Positions 54,801-63,554 are shown, numbered from the stretch's first letter. The stretch is 64,000 nucleotides of DNA from Sphingomonas sp. SORGH_AS_0950 (GCF_030818415.1 NZ_JAUTAE010000001.1:3002001-3066000); one strand, 5' to 3'. Numbers and translations are program-made. The notes: generated by a model from the letters alone, not told the origin.

Positions 54801-54998
54801 GATGGTGACGTTGCGTTCCATCTCCTCGGCCGACAACCCTTGCGTCTGGGTGATGACCTCGACCATCGGGGGCACGGGATCGGGATAGGCTTCGATGTTG
54901 AGGTTGATGAAACCGATGACGCCAGCGACGATCATCGCGAAGAACAGGCCGACGATCAGCAGTCGCTGACGCAGCGCAAAGTCGACGATGCGGTTCAT
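51804..54998 (-). CDS. RND efflux permease, heavy-metal (CzcA/CusA) type
   Basis: A 1064-residue inner-membrane proton-driven pump with 12 helices and two large periplasmic loops. MNRIVDFALRQRLLIVGLFF starts helix 1. The helix-4 motif GALDFGLVVDACVIMVEN keeps the Asp-Asp-Glu spacing (6 and 7 residues) of CzcA that marks the HME subfamily, which exports cations such as Co, Zn, Cd, Cu or Ag. I cannot tell the metal. The start overlaps the stop of the adaptor gene (TAATG). An organic substrate cannot be ruled out. Confidence 0.9.
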   Translation of the reverse strand: MNRIVDFALRQRLLIVGLFFAMIVAGVIGFINLNIEAYPDPVPPMVEVITQTQGLSAEEMERNVTIPIEVQMAGIPHLTAIRAISLFGLSDIKIQFTYDYTNEQARQQVINRLSQLPPLAGGAQPTLSPTSPVGEIYRYRISAPKGYSVMDLKTLQDWVLQRRFKRIPGVIDVTGWGGKLRAYDVVIDQNRLNAHGVTVSQVLAALSKSDGNVGGQTINFGEQAAIVRGIGLIQSPDAIQNVLVGQAGGQPVLVKDVATVKIGNAPRMGIAGYNNDDDIVQGIVLMQRGAQSMPTIKAVQAEVANINDSGILPPGVHLERIYDRSDLINLTIHTVMENMVVGILLIFALQWLFLGNLRSAIIVAATIPFALAFAILILVLQGESANLLSVGALDFGLVVDACVIMVENIFRHMVERSTAVENGQGRYTLASRFGAVLGASSEVSRGIFFAAAIIIASFLPLFTLTGVEGHIFGPMAKTYAYAITGGLLATFTVAPVLSTLLLPDKLAETETFIVGKLRAVYEPAASFALRNKIVTIGGGLLMMGLAIVGVRSLGIEFLPHLEEGNMYIRATLPSSISLEAGEKVTNEVRKIIASYPETTAVLSAHGRPDDGTDATGFFNIEFFVPLKPFDSWPSGMTKEKLIEELSSRLAKKYPGVDFSFSQIIEDNVEEAASGVKGANSIKLFGPDLVTLEKLANQIKAQMAKVKGIEDLGVFEILGQPTVRIDVDRAKAARYGLTPDDINQTVAAAIGGQSPADLYEPGTDRHFPIIVRLKPAQRDSLESVRNITIGAPSPDGNGTIQVPLSEVANVKLTSGASFIYREHQERYVPIKFSVRGRDLGGAVEEARARINQNVHLPPGYHLEWAGELDNLKNAIARLEIVVPISLVLILLLLYANFGSMRDSLLAFSAIPMAIVGGVLALALTGTAFSISAAIGFVALFGIAVMDGILVVTTFNNAIDEGAPRENALANTVKNSLRPVVMTCLVAAIGLLPAALSHGIGSQVQKPLALVVVGGMTLAPVLILLVLPVLISRYSTRLPLSQRKKKHDPMVDDQDDTTISDSGVPA

Positions 54999-56260
54999 TA
55001 CTCGCCGATCCCCGCTTCGTTGACGAACAGCGCGCCGGAGGTGACGATCTTCTCGCCCGGCTTCAGGCCCGACGTGATGGTGACCAGCCCATTGGCCGAG
55101 TCGCCGGTCGTCACGTCGCGCGCGACCAGCAGGCCGTCGGGCCGCATGATCCAGACGCGCGCCGCGTCGCCTTCATGGATGACGGCGGCGGCGGGGACGC
55201 GGATCGCCTGACCCGCACCCCGATGCTGGATCGCGAAGCTGGCGAACATCTGCGGCTTCAGCGCCTTGTCGGGGTTGGGGATCGAGGCACGCACCGGCAG
55301 GCGGTGGGTCTGCGGGTCGAGCGCGGCGCCGACCAGGTCGATGGTGGCGTGGAAGACGCGGCCGGGGATGGCGGGCGTCGTCACCTCGACGGGATCGCCG
55401 ACGCGGACATTCTCGGCATCGCTCTCGGCCACCTGCGCGATCAGCCAGACGCGCGAGGGGTCGGTGATCGTCATCACCGGCTTGTCGCCGCCCTGCGAGA
55501 CATATTGCCCCGGCGCGACATCGCGCGAGGCGACGACGCCGCTGATCGGCGCGTGCAGCGTGGTGATGTCGTGGATGCCCGCGACCTCGCCGACATTCTC
55601 CAGCCGGTTGATCTCGCCCTGCGACTTGCCGAGGATCGCCAGCTTGTCGCGCGCGGCACCCAGCGAGGCGGCGGCGGTGCGCGCGGTCGCCTGCGCGGCG
55701 GCCAGGTCGACCTTGGCCTGCTGATAATCCTTCAGCGCGCCGCCGGCGGTTTCATAGATTTGCTGCTGGCGGTCGGCATTGCGCTGCGCCGCGACCAGCT
55801 GCGCCTGCGCATTCTGATAGGCCGCGCGGGCCGAGAACAGCCCCGAGCGCGCATCGACGAAATCGCTGGTCTTGATCTGCAGCAGCGGCTGGCCCTGGCG
55901 CACCGCCTGGCCCGCCTCGGCCAGAACGCGCACGACCTGGCCCGCATAGGGCATCAGCACCGGGGTCGAGCGGGTCGCATCGACCGTGATCGCGCCCGTC
56001 GCCATGGTCTGGTCGCCCGAGGCCCCGAGCTCGACGCGCACCGTCGGCATCGCCGCCAGCTGCTCCCTGGACAGGCGCAGCGTACCCGGCGGCGGCGGGG
56101 CGGGGGGCGTCTCCTCCTTGTGGGTCAGCTTGCCGATCACCGTGATCAGGATCAGCGCACCCACCAGCACGGCGGCGGCGATCCCGATCCAGCGCCATTG
56201 CTGCGCGGAGGACAGGCGGCGGGTTTCGGGTAATGTCGCGTCGGCAGGATTGACGTGCAT
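54998..56260 (-). CDS. RND efflux periplasmic adaptor (membrane fusion protein)
   Basis: A 420-residue adaptor with an N-terminal membrane anchor (WRWIGIAAAVLVGALILITVIG). Residues ~110-140 and ~235-260 form the split lipoyl domain (PYAGQVVRVLAEAGQAVRQGQPLLQIK; LHAPISGVVASRDVAPGQYV) around an alpha-helical hairpin. The C-terminal part ends TSGLKPGEKIVTSGALFVNE as in CzcB/CusB. It bridges pump and channel. The first ATG (56260) is used; a TTG at 56278 is possible. No His-rich metal-binding stretch is seen. Confidence 0.9.
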   Translation of the reverse strand: MHVNPADATLPETRRLSSAQQWRWIGIAAAVLVGALILITVIGKLTHKEETPPAPPPPGTLRLSREQLAAMPTVRVELGASGDQTMATGAITVDATRSTPVLMPYAGQVVRVLAEAGQAVRQGQPLLQIKTSDFVDARSGLFSARAAYQNAQAQLVAAQRNADRQQQIYETAGGALKDYQQAKVDLAAAQATARTAAASLGAARDKLAILGKSQGEINRLENVGEVAGIHDITTLHAPISGVVASRDVAPGQYVSQGGDKPVMTITDPSRVWLIAQVAESDAENVRVGDPVEVTTPAIPGRVFHATIDLVGAALDPQTHRLPVRASIPNPDKALKPQMFASFAIQHRGAGQAIRVPAAAVIHEGDAARVWIMRPDGLLVARDVTTGDSANGLVTITSGLKPGEKIVTSGALFVNEAGIGE

Positions 56261-56459
56261 CGGAGTCTTTCGGCGCAAGGAACGGAATTGCTTCGGCCGA
56301 TACGGGCAAGGCTCTGACGCTTTCCTTGCGGAAATCTTACGAGACGTTCATCTGTGCGGGCATTGCGGCATCGATGGCGACGCTGTTTTTGGCATCTTCC
56401 TCATCTATTCAAATGCTTGGTCATTGCGGACGCGTCATGAACGGCATGTCACCTGGCAG

Positions 56460-56484
56460 GGAACAAAAGTTTCGTTTCGTCGTT
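56460..56484 (+). promoter_or_regulatory. EcfG-type general stress promoter
   Basis: GGAAC at 56460-56464, 16 nt, CGTT at 56481-56484: a full match to the alphaproteobacterial sigma-EcfG consensus (GGAAC-N16/17-CGTT). It is 34 bp before the start of the 51-residue protein gene, with a GAGGGAGGG ribosome binding site between. Confidence 0.75.
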
Positions 56485-56517
56485 CGAATCGAACGGCTCA
56501 ACTGAGGGAGGGTGAAG

Positions 56518-56673
56518 ATGGCCAGCCATAGACCGCCGCCGCGGATTTCGGACCTGCCGCGCGAGGAACGTCTGGATGCCTTGTATCGTCGCGCCGCCGA
56601 CGATCGCGCGCGCTATATGGCGATGCGGGACCGCAAATCGGGCCTGTTCGACCGACTGCTTCACCTGTTCTGA
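56518..56673 (+). CDS. Small basic protein behind a stress promoter, unknown function
   Basis: A 51-residue protein, MASHRPPPRISDLPREERL... RRAADDRARYMAMRDRKSGLFDRLLHLF, charged and probably helical with an amphipathic C-terminus. Its start has a strong GAGGGAGGG ribosome binding site, and an EcfG-type promoter lies just upstream, so it is likely made under general stress. No named family recognised. A GC hairpin (CCGCCGGG/CCCGGCGG) follows the stop. Confidence 0.75.
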   Translation: MASHRPPPRISDLPREERLDALYRRAADDRARYMAMRDRKSGLFDRLLHLF

Positions 56674-56707
56674 AATTTGCCGCCGCCGGGGCCTTCCCGG
56701 CGGATCG

Positions 56708-56881
56708 TCAGTGTCCGGCCGTCATCCGGCGCTTGCGGCGAGCGGGTTGACCGCTCCGGACCGGGCGCAGGCGAAAGCGCCGCTCCATGCCGATATCGCT
56801 ATGCCCGATCGCGATCAGCATGATCGATAGCGACGACAGAGCGGATATCGTGAGCCATATCTCCAGCAGCGCACCCGCCAT
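56708..56881 (-). CDS. Small single-pass membrane protein, unknown function
   Basis: A 57-residue protein, MAGALLEIWLTISALSSLSIMLIAIG..., with one hydrophobic helix and a very basic tail (RRFRLRPVRSGQPARRKRR). The upstream AGGGGAT could be a ribosome binding site. Membrane placement with the tail inside is likely. It faces the EcfG-controlled gene. Support is limited to composition. Confidence 0.45.
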   Translation of the reverse strand: MAGALLEIWLTISALSSLSIMLIAIGHSDIGMERRFRLRPVRSGQPARRKRRMTAGH

Positions 56882-57041
56882 CCGATATCCCCTGAGTGAG
56901 CCGGGCCAACGGCCCGTGCCCGGCTTTGCTCCCGACAGATAAAAATAAAGTGACGGAAGGCGCACACGACAGCCCAAGATGGCCGTGCGCGGCGAAATAC
57001 GACCATGACGTGCGCACGGCCTGGCTTTATGACGGCGCATC

Positions 57042-57671
57042 ATGATCCGATCCGATCGACGTTCCTGGCCCCTGGCCATCGGGCTGGCGCTGCTCGCGGG
57101 CTATGTCGACGCGATCGGGTTCCAGCATCTGGGCGGCTATTTCGTCTCCTTCATGAGCGGCAACGGCACGATGCTGGCCGTACATCTCGTTCGTCCCGGT
57201 CCGGCGGACGGGAGCGTGGCGATGCTGGCCATGCTGCTCGCGCTGTTCGTCGGCGGGGTGATGGGGGGCACGTTGATCCGCCTGGTCCTGCCGCGTGGCG
57301 GACAGGCGGCGGTGCTGCTGCTGGTCGCTTTGCTGCTCGGGCTGGCGGGACTCGACGCGCGGCTCGGCTGGGGGATGGCGGTGGCGATGGGTGCGGCCAA
57401 CGCCACCTTCGAGCGGGACGGCGAGGTCAGCATCGGCGTCACCTACATGACCGGCACGCTGGTCAAGATCGGCCAGCATCTGGCGCAGGCCGTGGCGGGG
57501 CGCGAGCGGTGGCGCTGGCTGCCCTATACGCTGCTCTGGGCGGGATTCGTCGCGGGGGCGGGGCTGGGCGCGTGGCTCTATCCCTTCTGGGGCATGGCGG
57601 CGTTGCACGGCGCGGGCATCGGCGCGCTGGCGGCGGCGGCGGTCGCATGGCGCTGGCGTCCGGCTTCTTGA
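57042..57671 (+). CDS. DUF1275 (YoaK family) membrane protein
   Basis: A 209-residue protein with about six helices. The family hallmark is visible in GYVDAIGFQHLGGYFVSFMSGNGTMLAV and the later GVTYMTGTLVKIGQHLA. Function unknown; probably inner-membrane. A short 125-bp spacing precedes mmsA on the same strand. Confidence 0.9.
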   Translation: MIRSDRRSWPLAIGLALLAGYVDAIGFQHLGGYFVSFMSGNGTMLAVHLVRPGPADGSVAMLAMLLALFVGGVMGGTLIRLVLPRGGQAAVLLLVALLLGLAGLDARLGWGMAVAMGAANATFERDGEVSIGVTYMTGTLVKIGQHLAQAVAGRERWRWLPYTLLWAGFVAGAGLGAWLYPFWGMAALHGAGIGALAAAAVAWRWRPAS

Positions 57672-57796
57672 CGCGCATCGGGGGCGTTCCGGCCAGGCGC
57701 TGCTCGGCTTTTGTTACGGCCCGACTTGGATTCCACGCGCGAGTAATATAATTACAAAGCCTAGAGTCGGGCAGCAGACCCGTGACAGGAGAGCCT

Positions 57797-59302
57797 ATGC
57801 GCGTGATCGACCATGTGGTCGCCGGTGGACAGACCGCGACCGACGCCGCTTCGACCCGTCAGGGTGATGTGTTCGACCCCAATAGCGGCCAGGTGCAGGC
57901 GCGCGTGCCGCTGGGCGATGCCGCGCTGCTCGACCGGGCGGTCGCCGCCGCGCAAAGGGCGCAACCCGCCTGGGCCGCGACCAATCCGCAACGCCGGGCG
58001 CGCGTGATGTTCCGGTTCAAGGAACTGGTCGAGCAGAATATGGACGCGCTGGCGCATCTGCTGTCCTCCGAACATGGCAAGGTGATCGCCGATGCGAAAG
58101 GCGACATCCAGCGCGGGCTGGAGGTGATCGAGTTCGCCTGCGGCATCCCCCACGCGCTGAAGGGCGAATATACGCAAGGCGCCGGGCCCGGCATCGACGT
58201 CTATTCGATGCGCATGCCGCTGGGCATCGGCGCAGGCATCACCCCGTTCAACTTTCCCGCGATGATCCCGATGTGGATGTTCGGCATCGCCATCGCGTGC
58301 GGCAACGCCTTCATTCTGAAACCGTCCGAGCGCGATCCCTCGGTTCCCGTCCGCCTGGCCGAGCTGATGCGCGAGGCGGGCGCGCCCGAGGGCATCCTGC
58401 AAGTCGTGCACGGCGACAAGGCGATGGTCGATGCGATCCTGGACCATCCCGCGATCGGCGCGGTCAGCTTCGTCGGCTCGTCCGACATCGCGCACTATGT
58501 CTATCGGCGCGGGGTCGAGGCGGGCAAGCGCGTCCAGGCGATGGGCGGGGCCAAGAACCATGGCATCGTCATGCCCGATGCCGATCTGGACCAGGTGGTC
58601 GCCGACCTGTCGGGCGCGGCCTTCGGCTCGGCGGGCGAGCGGTGCATGGCGCTGCCCGTCGTCGTGCCGGTGGGGGAGAAAACCGCGGATGCGCTGCGCG
58701 AAAAGCTGATCCCCGCGATCGATGCGTTGCGGGTCGGCGTCTCGACCGACGAACAGGCCCATTACGGCCCGGTGGTGAACGCCGCGCACAAGCGCCGGGT
58801 CGAGGACTGGATCCAGACCGGCGTGGACGAGGGCGCGGAACTGGTGGTCGACGGGCGCGGCTTCAAGTTGCAAGGTTATGAGGAGGGCTTCTTCATCGGC
58901 CCGTCGCTGTTCGACCGGGTGACGCCCGCCATGCAGAGCTATCGCGAGGAAATCTTCGGCCCCGTGCTCCAGATCGTCCGGGCGCCCGATTTCGAGACGG
59001 CGGTGCGCCTGCCGAGCGAGCACCAATATGGCAATGGCGTCGCGATCTTCACCCGCAACGGCCATGCCGCGCGCGAATTCGCCGCGCGTGTCGAGGTGGG
59101 CATGGTCGGCATCAACGTGCCGATCCCGGTGCCGGTGGCCTATCACAGCTTCGGCGGCTGGAAGCGATCCGCATTCGGCGACGTGAACCAGCACGGCATG
59201 GAGGGCGTCCGCTTCTGGACCAAGGTGAAGACGGTGACGCAGCGCTGGCCCGATGGCTCGCCCGATGGCGGCAACGCCTTCGTGATTCCCACCATGGCCT
59301 AA
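57797..59302 (+). CDS. mmsA: Methylmalonate-semialdehyde dehydrogenase (CoA-acylating)
   Basis: A 501-residue aldehyde dehydrogenase that converts methylmalonate or malonate semialdehyde to propionyl- or acetyl-CoA, the last step of valine breakdown. ITPFNFPAMIPMWMFGIAIACGNAF, ILKPSERDPS, VSFVGSSDIA, and the catalytic Cys in FGSAGERCMALPVVV are as in MmsA, as are GGWKRSAFGDVNQHG and VKTVTQRWP at the end. AGGAGAG lies 6 bp before ATG 57797. It begins a five-gene valine catabolic cluster. Confidence 0.95.
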   Translation: MRVIDHVVAGGQTATDAASTRQGDVFDPNSGQVQARVPLGDAALLDRAVAAAQRAQPAWAATNPQRRARVMFRFKELVEQNMDALAHLLSSEHGKVIADAKGDIQRGLEVIEFACGIPHALKGEYTQGAGPGIDVYSMRMPLGIGAGITPFNFPAMIPMWMFGIAIACGNAFILKPSERDPSVPVRLAELMREAGAPEGILQVVHGDKAMVDAILDHPAIGAVSFVGSSDIAHYVYRRGVEAGKRVQAMGGAKNHGIVMPDADLDQVVADLSGAAFGSAGERCMALPVVVPVGEKTADALREKLIPAIDALRVGVSTDEQAHYGPVVNAAHKRRVEDWIQTGVDEGAELVVDGRGFKLQGYEEGFFIGPSLFDRVTPAMQSYREEIFGPVLQIVRAPDFETAVRLPSEHQYGNGVAIFTRNGHAAREFAARVEVGMVGINVPIPVPVAYHSFGGWKRSAFGDVNQHGMEGVRFWTKVKTVTQRWPDGSPDGGNAFVIPTMA

Positions 59303-59307
59303 AAGCA

Positions 59308-59416
59308 CGCCCCTCCCGCAGGCGGGAGGGGATGGGGGAGGGAAAGGAGTCTCACAGAGACCATCGCCCGTGGCGTAGCCCCCTCCCCAAACCCCTCCCC
59401 CCTCCGGGAGGAGGGG
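59308..59416. repeat. REP-like repeat, family C, copy 2
   Basis: CCCCTCCCGCAGGCGGGAGG, then a GAGTCTCACAGAGACCAT centre and CCCCTCCCCCCTCCGGGAGG. Lies between mmsA and the acyl-CoA dehydrogenase gene in the cluster. Confidence 0.8.
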
Positions 59417-59439
59417 CTTAACAGGACGAGACGAACCCG

Positions 59440-60582
59440 ATGACCCAATTCGACCTGACCGACGAGCAGCGCGAGATCCAGGAACTGGCGCGCCGCTTCA
59501 CCGCCGACCGCATCACCCCCTTCGCCGCCGAATGGGACGAGAAGCATGTCTTCCCGCGCGACACGATCCGCGAAGCCGCCGAACTGGGCTTCGCGGCGAT
59601 CTACGTGTCCGAGGAATCGGGCGGCATCGCGCTCGGACGGCTGGAGGCGGCGCTCATCATGGAGGCGATGGCCTATGGCTGTCCCTCCACCTCCGCCTTC
59701 ATCTCGATCCACAATATGGCGTCGTGGATGATCGACCGTTTCGGCGATGCGGATGTGAAGGCGCGTTACCTGCCCGATCTCGTCACCATGGCGCGCATGG
59801 CCAGCTATTGCCTGACCGAGCCGGGTTCGGGCTCCGACGCGGCGGCGCTCAAGACCCGCGCGGTGCGCGACGGCGACCATTATGTCGTCTCGGGCTCCAA
59901 GCAGTTCATCTCGGGCGGCGGCGAGAATGAGGTCTATGTCACCATGGTCCGCACCGGGGAGGAGGGGCCGAAGGGCATTTCCTGCCTGGTGATCGACAAG
60001 GACACCCCCGGCGTGTCCTTCGGCGCGAACGAGCGCAAGCTGGGCTGGCATTCGCAGCCGACCCGGCAGGTGACGTTCGACAATGTCCGCGTGCCGGTCG
60101 CCAACCGGCTGGGCGCGGAGGGCGAGGGCTTCCGCATCGCGATGATGGGGCTGGACGGCGGGCGGCTGAACATCGGTGCCTGCTCGCTGGGGGGCGCGCA
60201 GCGCTGCCTGGACGAAGCGGTCGCTTACGTGAAGGACCGCCGCCAGTTCGGGAAAGCGATCGCCGAGTTCCAGAATACCCAGTTCACTCTGGCCGACATG
60301 GCGACCGAGCTGGAGGCGGCGCGCGCGCTGCTCTATCTCGCGGCCGCCAAGGTGACGGGGGGTGCGCCCGACAAGACGCGCTTCGCCGCGATGGCCAAGC
60401 GGCTGGCGACCGATACCGGGTCCTCGGTGGTCGACCGGGCGCTCCAGCTGCATGGCGGTTACGGCTATCTGATGGATTACCCGATCGAGCGCTTCTGGCG
60501 TGACCTGCGCGTGCATTCGATCCTGGAAGGGACCAACCAGGTGATGCGGATGATCGTTGGGCGGGAGTTATTGAAGGCGTAA
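59440..60582 (+). CDS. Acyl-CoA dehydrogenase, probably isobutyryl-CoA dehydrogenase
   Basis: A 380-residue FAD enzyme. FDLTDEQREIQELARRFTADRI starts the N-terminal helical domain. Next are SYCLTEPGSGSDAAALKTRA (FAD/substrate), RRQFGKAIAEFQNTQFTLADMA, and the ending HSILEGTNQVMRMIVGRELL with the catalytic Glu of the short/branched-chain group. Neighbours (mmsA, HIBCH, enoyl-CoA hydratase, mmsB) make isobutyryl-CoA to methacrylyl-CoA in valine catabolism the best assignment. 2-methylbutyryl-CoA cannot be excluded. Confidence 0.9.
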   Translation: MTQFDLTDEQREIQELARRFTADRITPFAAEWDEKHVFPRDTIREAAELGFAAIYVSEESGGIALGRLEAALIMEAMAYGCPSTSAFISIHNMASWMIDRFGDADVKARYLPDLVTMARMASYCLTEPGSGSDAAALKTRAVRDGDHYVVSGSKQFISGGGENEVYVTMVRTGEEGPKGISCLVIDKDTPGVSFGANERKLGWHSQPTRQVTFDNVRVPVANRLGAEGEGFRIAMMGLDGGRLNIGACSLGGAQRCLDEAVAYVKDRRQFGKAIAEFQNTQFTLADMATELEAARALLYLAAAKVTGGAPDKTRFAAMAKRLATDTGSSVVDRALQLHGGYGYLMDYPIERFWRDLRVHSILEGTNQVMRMIVGRELLKA

Positions 60583-60586
60583 ATCT

Positions 60587-60665
60587 GTCGCCCCAGCGCA
60601 GGCTGGGGCCTCTCTCCACAGGTGTCGCGTTCTTGAGAGAGATCCCAGCCTCCGCTGGGATGACG
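60587..60665. repeat. REP-like repeat, family E
   Basis: Hairpins CCCCAGCGCAGGCTGGGG and TCCCAGCCTCCGCTGGGA separated by about 40 bp; between the dehydrogenase and hydrolase genes. Confidence 0.7.
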
Positions 60666-60691
60666 GTAGGGAAGAAGGTAAAAGGACCGAC

Positions 60692-61741
60692 ATGACCCAG
60701 GATCTGATCGTCACCCGCGAAGGCCCGGTCGGGCGGCTGCGGCTCAACCGGCCCAAGGCGATCCACGCATTGACCCGTGCGATGTGCGAGGGCGTGCTGG
60801 CCGCGCTGGAGGACTGGCGCGGCGATCTGTCGGTCGAGGCGATCATCATCGACCATGCCGAGGGGCGCGGCTTCTGCGCGGGCGGCGACATACGGTTGCT
60901 GGCCGAGAGCGGTGCGGGCGACGGCGAGGCTGCACGGGGCTTCTTCCACGCCGAATATCGGATGAACCACCGGCTGTTCACCTATGCCAAGCCGATCGTC
61001 GCCGTCATGGACGGCATCACCATGGGCGGCGGCGTCGGCATCTCCGCGCCCGCGCGCTTTCGGGTCGCGACCGAGAATACCCGGTTCGCCATGCCCGAGA
61101 CGGGCATCGGTCTGTTCCCCGATGTCGGCGGCGGCTGGTATCTCTCGCGTTTGCCGGGGCGGATGGGGGTGTTCTTGGCGCTGACCGGGCATCGGCTGGA
61201 CGGAGCGGAGGCCCATGCCTTGGGTCTCGCCACCCATTATCTGTCCTCCTCGGCCGTGGAGGAGGCCAAGGCCGCGATCGTCGCCACGCCGCAGGACATC
61301 GCCGCGACGCTCGACCGCCTGTCCACTCCCGCGCCCGAGGCGAAGATCATGGAGCGGGCGGGGGACATTGATCGGCTTTTCGCCGCCGATACGCTGGAGG
61401 ACATACTCGCAGCCCTGGAAGCCGATGGCGGCGAATGGGCGGCGCAGCAATTGGCCATACTCCGCACCAAATCCCCGCAGGCCTGCAAGGTCTCTCTGCG
61501 TCTGCTGCACGAGGGCGGACTGACCACCGAGTTCGCCGACGAGATGCGCCGCGAATACGGCGTCGCCAGCCGCGTGGTGCAGCGCCCCGACTTCATCGAG
61601 GGCGTCCGCGCGCTGATCGTGGACAAGGACAATGCCCCGCGCTGGAACCCGGCGACCCCGGAAGGCGTCACCGATACGATGATCGACCATATCTTCGCCC
61701 CCCTGCCCGAGGCCCAGGCCTGGACACCCGAAGACCGCTGA
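60692..61741 (+). CDS. 3-hydroxyisobutyryl-CoA hydrolase
   Basis: A 349-residue crotonase-superfamily enzyme releasing 3-hydroxyisobutyrate from its CoA thioester. [15 protein letters not shown] forms the first oxyanion region; [49 protein letters not shown] carries the catalytic Glu and Asp of the hydrolase group rather than the hydratase pattern. The long C-terminal extension ([27 protein letters not shown]) is typical of HIBCH. The enoyl-CoA hydratase gene begins 13 bp after it. Confidence 0.92.
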   Translation: MTQDLIVTREGPVGRLRLNRPKAIHALTRAMCEGVLAALEDWRGDLSVEAIIIDHAEGRGFCAGGDIRLLAESGAGDGEAARGFFHAEYRMNHRLFTYAKPIVAVMDGITMGGGVGISAPARFRVATENTRFAMPETGIGLFPDVGGGWYLSRLPGRMGVFLALTGHRLDGAEAHALGLATHYLSSSAVEEAKAAIVATPQDIAATLDRLSTPAPEAKIMERAGDIDRLFAADTLEDILAALEADGGEWAAQQLAILRTKSPQACKVSLRLLHEGGLTTEFADEMRREYGVASRVVQRPDFIEGVRALIVDKDNAPRWNPATPEGVTDTMIDHIFAPLPEAQAWTPEDR

Positions 61742-61754
61742 AGAGGACGCCCGC

Positions 61755-62531
61755 ATGACCGACTATACCACCCTGATCGTCGAGCGCCGCGAGGCGGTGA
61801 CGCTGGTGACGCTGAACCGGCCCCAGGCGCTCAATGCGCTGAATGCCGAGCTGCTGGCCGAGTTGCTCGAGGTGATGCGCGCCTATGACGCCGATCCAGA
61901 CCAGCGCTGCGCCGTCATCACCGGCAGCCCCAAGGCGTTCGCGGCGGGGGCGGACATCAAGGAGATGCAGGAGATGGACTTCGCGGCCATGTATGGCGGC
62001 AACCATTTCTCCGGCTGGGACGAATTCACCCGCATCCGCAAGCCGATCATCGCGGCGGTCGCGGGCTATGCGCTGGGCGGCGGGTGCGAGCTGGCGATGA
62101 TGTGCGACTTCATCCTGGCCGCCGACACCGCCAGGTTCGGCCAGCCCGAGATCAAGCTGGGCGTGACGCCGGGCATGGGCGGATCGCAGCGGCTGGCGCA
62201 TGCGGTCGGAAAGGCCAAGGCGATGGAGATGTGCCTGACCGGCCGGATGATGGACGCCGAGGAAGCCGAGCGGGCGGGCCTGGTCGCGCGCATCGTCCCC
62301 GCCGCCGATCTGGTCGAGGATGCGCTGAAGACCGCCGCGACGATCGCCGGCATGGCCCCGATCGCGGTGCGCGCCAACAAGGAGATGGTCAACGCCGCCT
62401 TCGACATGGGGCTGGCGCAGGGCGTGCAGTTTGAACGCCGCCTGTTCCACGGCCTGTTCGGCTCAGCCGACCAGAAGGAAGGCATGGCCGCGTTCGTGGA
62501 GAAGCGCACGCCCGTCTGGACTAGCCGCTGA
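61755..62531 (+). CDS. Enoyl-CoA hydratase
   Basis: A 258-residue crotonase. [23 protein letters not shown] and [16 protein letters not shown] precede [45 protein letters not shown], which holds both catalytic glutamates (GGCELA and GQPEI). It probably hydrates methacrylyl-CoA to 3-hydroxyisobutyryl-CoA for the upstream hydrolase, though these enzymes are often broad. Part of the valine cluster. Confidence 0.93.
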   Translation: MTDYTTLIVERREAVTLVTLNRPQALNALNAELLAELLEVMRAYDADPDQRCAVITGSPKAFAAGADIKEMQEMDFAAMYGGNHFSGWDEFTRIRKPIIAAVAGYALGGGCELAMMCDFILAADTARFGQPEIKLGVTPGMGGSQRLAHAVGKAKAMEMCLTGRMMDAEEAERAGLVARIVPAADLVEDALKTAATIAGMAPIAVRANKEMVNAAFDMGLAQGVQFERRLFHGLFGSADQKEGMAAFVEKRTPVWTSR

Positions 62532-62540
62532 TGTGACTCA

Positions 62541-62646
62541 CGCCCCTCCCGTAAACGGGAGGGGATGGGGGAGGGCCAGGAGTCTCACCGAGACCATAGC
62601 CCGTGGCCTTTCCCTCCCCCAGCCCCTCCCGCCTGCGGGAGGGGGG
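62541..62646. repeat. REP-like repeat, family C, copy 3
   Basis: CCCCTCCCGTAAACGGGAGG, the GAGTCTCACCGAGACCAT centre, and CCCCTCCCGCCTGCGGGAGG. Lies between the hydratase and mmsB genes. Confidence 0.8.
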
Positions 62647-62678
62647 CAGAAGAACAAGAAGAAATTAGGAGAACGGAC

Positions 62679-63554
62679 ATGGCGCGGATCGCGTTTATCG
62701 GCCTGGGCAATATGGGCGGCGGCATGGCCGCCAATCTGGCGAAGGCGGGGCATGACGTCCGCGCCTTCGACCTGTCGGCGGACGCGCTGGCGGCGGCGCG
62801 GGCGGCGGGCTGCCTGCCGGTCGACAGCGCGGTGGCGGCGATGGAGGGCGTCGAGGCGGTGGTGACGATGTTGCCCGCCGGAACCCATGTCGAGCGCGTC
62901 TATGCCGACGCCGTCTTCGCCGCCGCGCCGCCGTCCGCGATCCTGATCGACTGCTCGACCATCGACGTCGCCACCGCGCGACGCGTGGCGGAGGCGGCGC
63001 GGGGCAAGGGCATGATGGCGGTCGATGCTCCCGTCTCGGGCGGGATCGCGGCGGCCAGGGCGGGAACGCTGACCTTCATGGTCGGCGGCTCCGACCAGGC
63101 CTTCGAGCGCGCCGAGCCCTTCCTGTCGGCGATGGGCCAGGCGGTGATCCATGCCGGGGGCAATGGCGCGGGGCAGGCGGCGAAGATCTGCAACAACATG
63201 CTGCTCGGCGCGACGATGATCGCGACCTGCGAGGCGTTCGTGCTGGCCGAGAAGCTGGGGCTGGAAGCGCAGACCTTCTACGACATCGCCTCGGTGTCGT
63301 CGGGGCAGAGCTGGTCGATGACCAAATATTGCCCGGTGCCCGGCGTCGGGCCGGAAACGCCCGCCGATCACGACTATCAGGGCGGCTTCGCGGCGGTGCT
63401 GATGCTCAAGGACCTGAAATTGGCGATGGAAGCGGCACGCGACGCGGGCGCGACCACGCCGATGGGGGAGCGGGCGGCCGAGCTTTACGCCGCGTTCGTG
63501 GGCGAGGGGCAGCCGCCGGTCGACTTCTCCGGCATCATCCGCACGCTGCGCTAG
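62679..63554 (+). CDS. mmsB: 3-hydroxyisobutyrate dehydrogenase
   Basis: A 291-residue NAD-dependent enzyme oxidising 3-hydroxyisobutyrate to methylmalonate semialdehyde. FIGLGNMGGGMAANLAKAGHDV is the NAD-binding Rossmann motif. VDAPVSGGIAAARAGTLTFMVGG and GNGAGQAAKICNNMLLG (catalytic Lys) follow, as does QGGFAAVLMLKDLKLAMEAA. AGGAGAA before the ATG at 62679 fixes the start; the longer frame is translated REP. Its product feeds MmsA, the first gene of the cluster. Confidence 0.95.
   Translation: MARIAFIGLGNMGGGMAANLAKAGHDVRAFDLSADALAAARAAGCLPVDSAVAAMEGVEAVVTMLPAGTHVERVYADAVFAAAPPSAILIDCSTIDVATARRVAEAARGKGMMAVDAPVSGGIAAARAGTLTFMVGGSDQAFERAEPFLSAMGQAVIHAGGNGAGQAAKICNNMLLGATMIATCEAFVLAEKLGLEAQTFYDIASVSSGQSWSMTKYCPVPGVGPETPADHDYQGGFAAVLMLKDLKLAMEAARDAGATTPMGERAAELYAAFVGEGQPPVDFSGIIRTLR

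Noticed and set aside
51660..55211. A 1183-codon frame opposite the RND pump gene
   Set aside because: Same antisense effect; low-complexity His/Asp/Arg content and no motifs.
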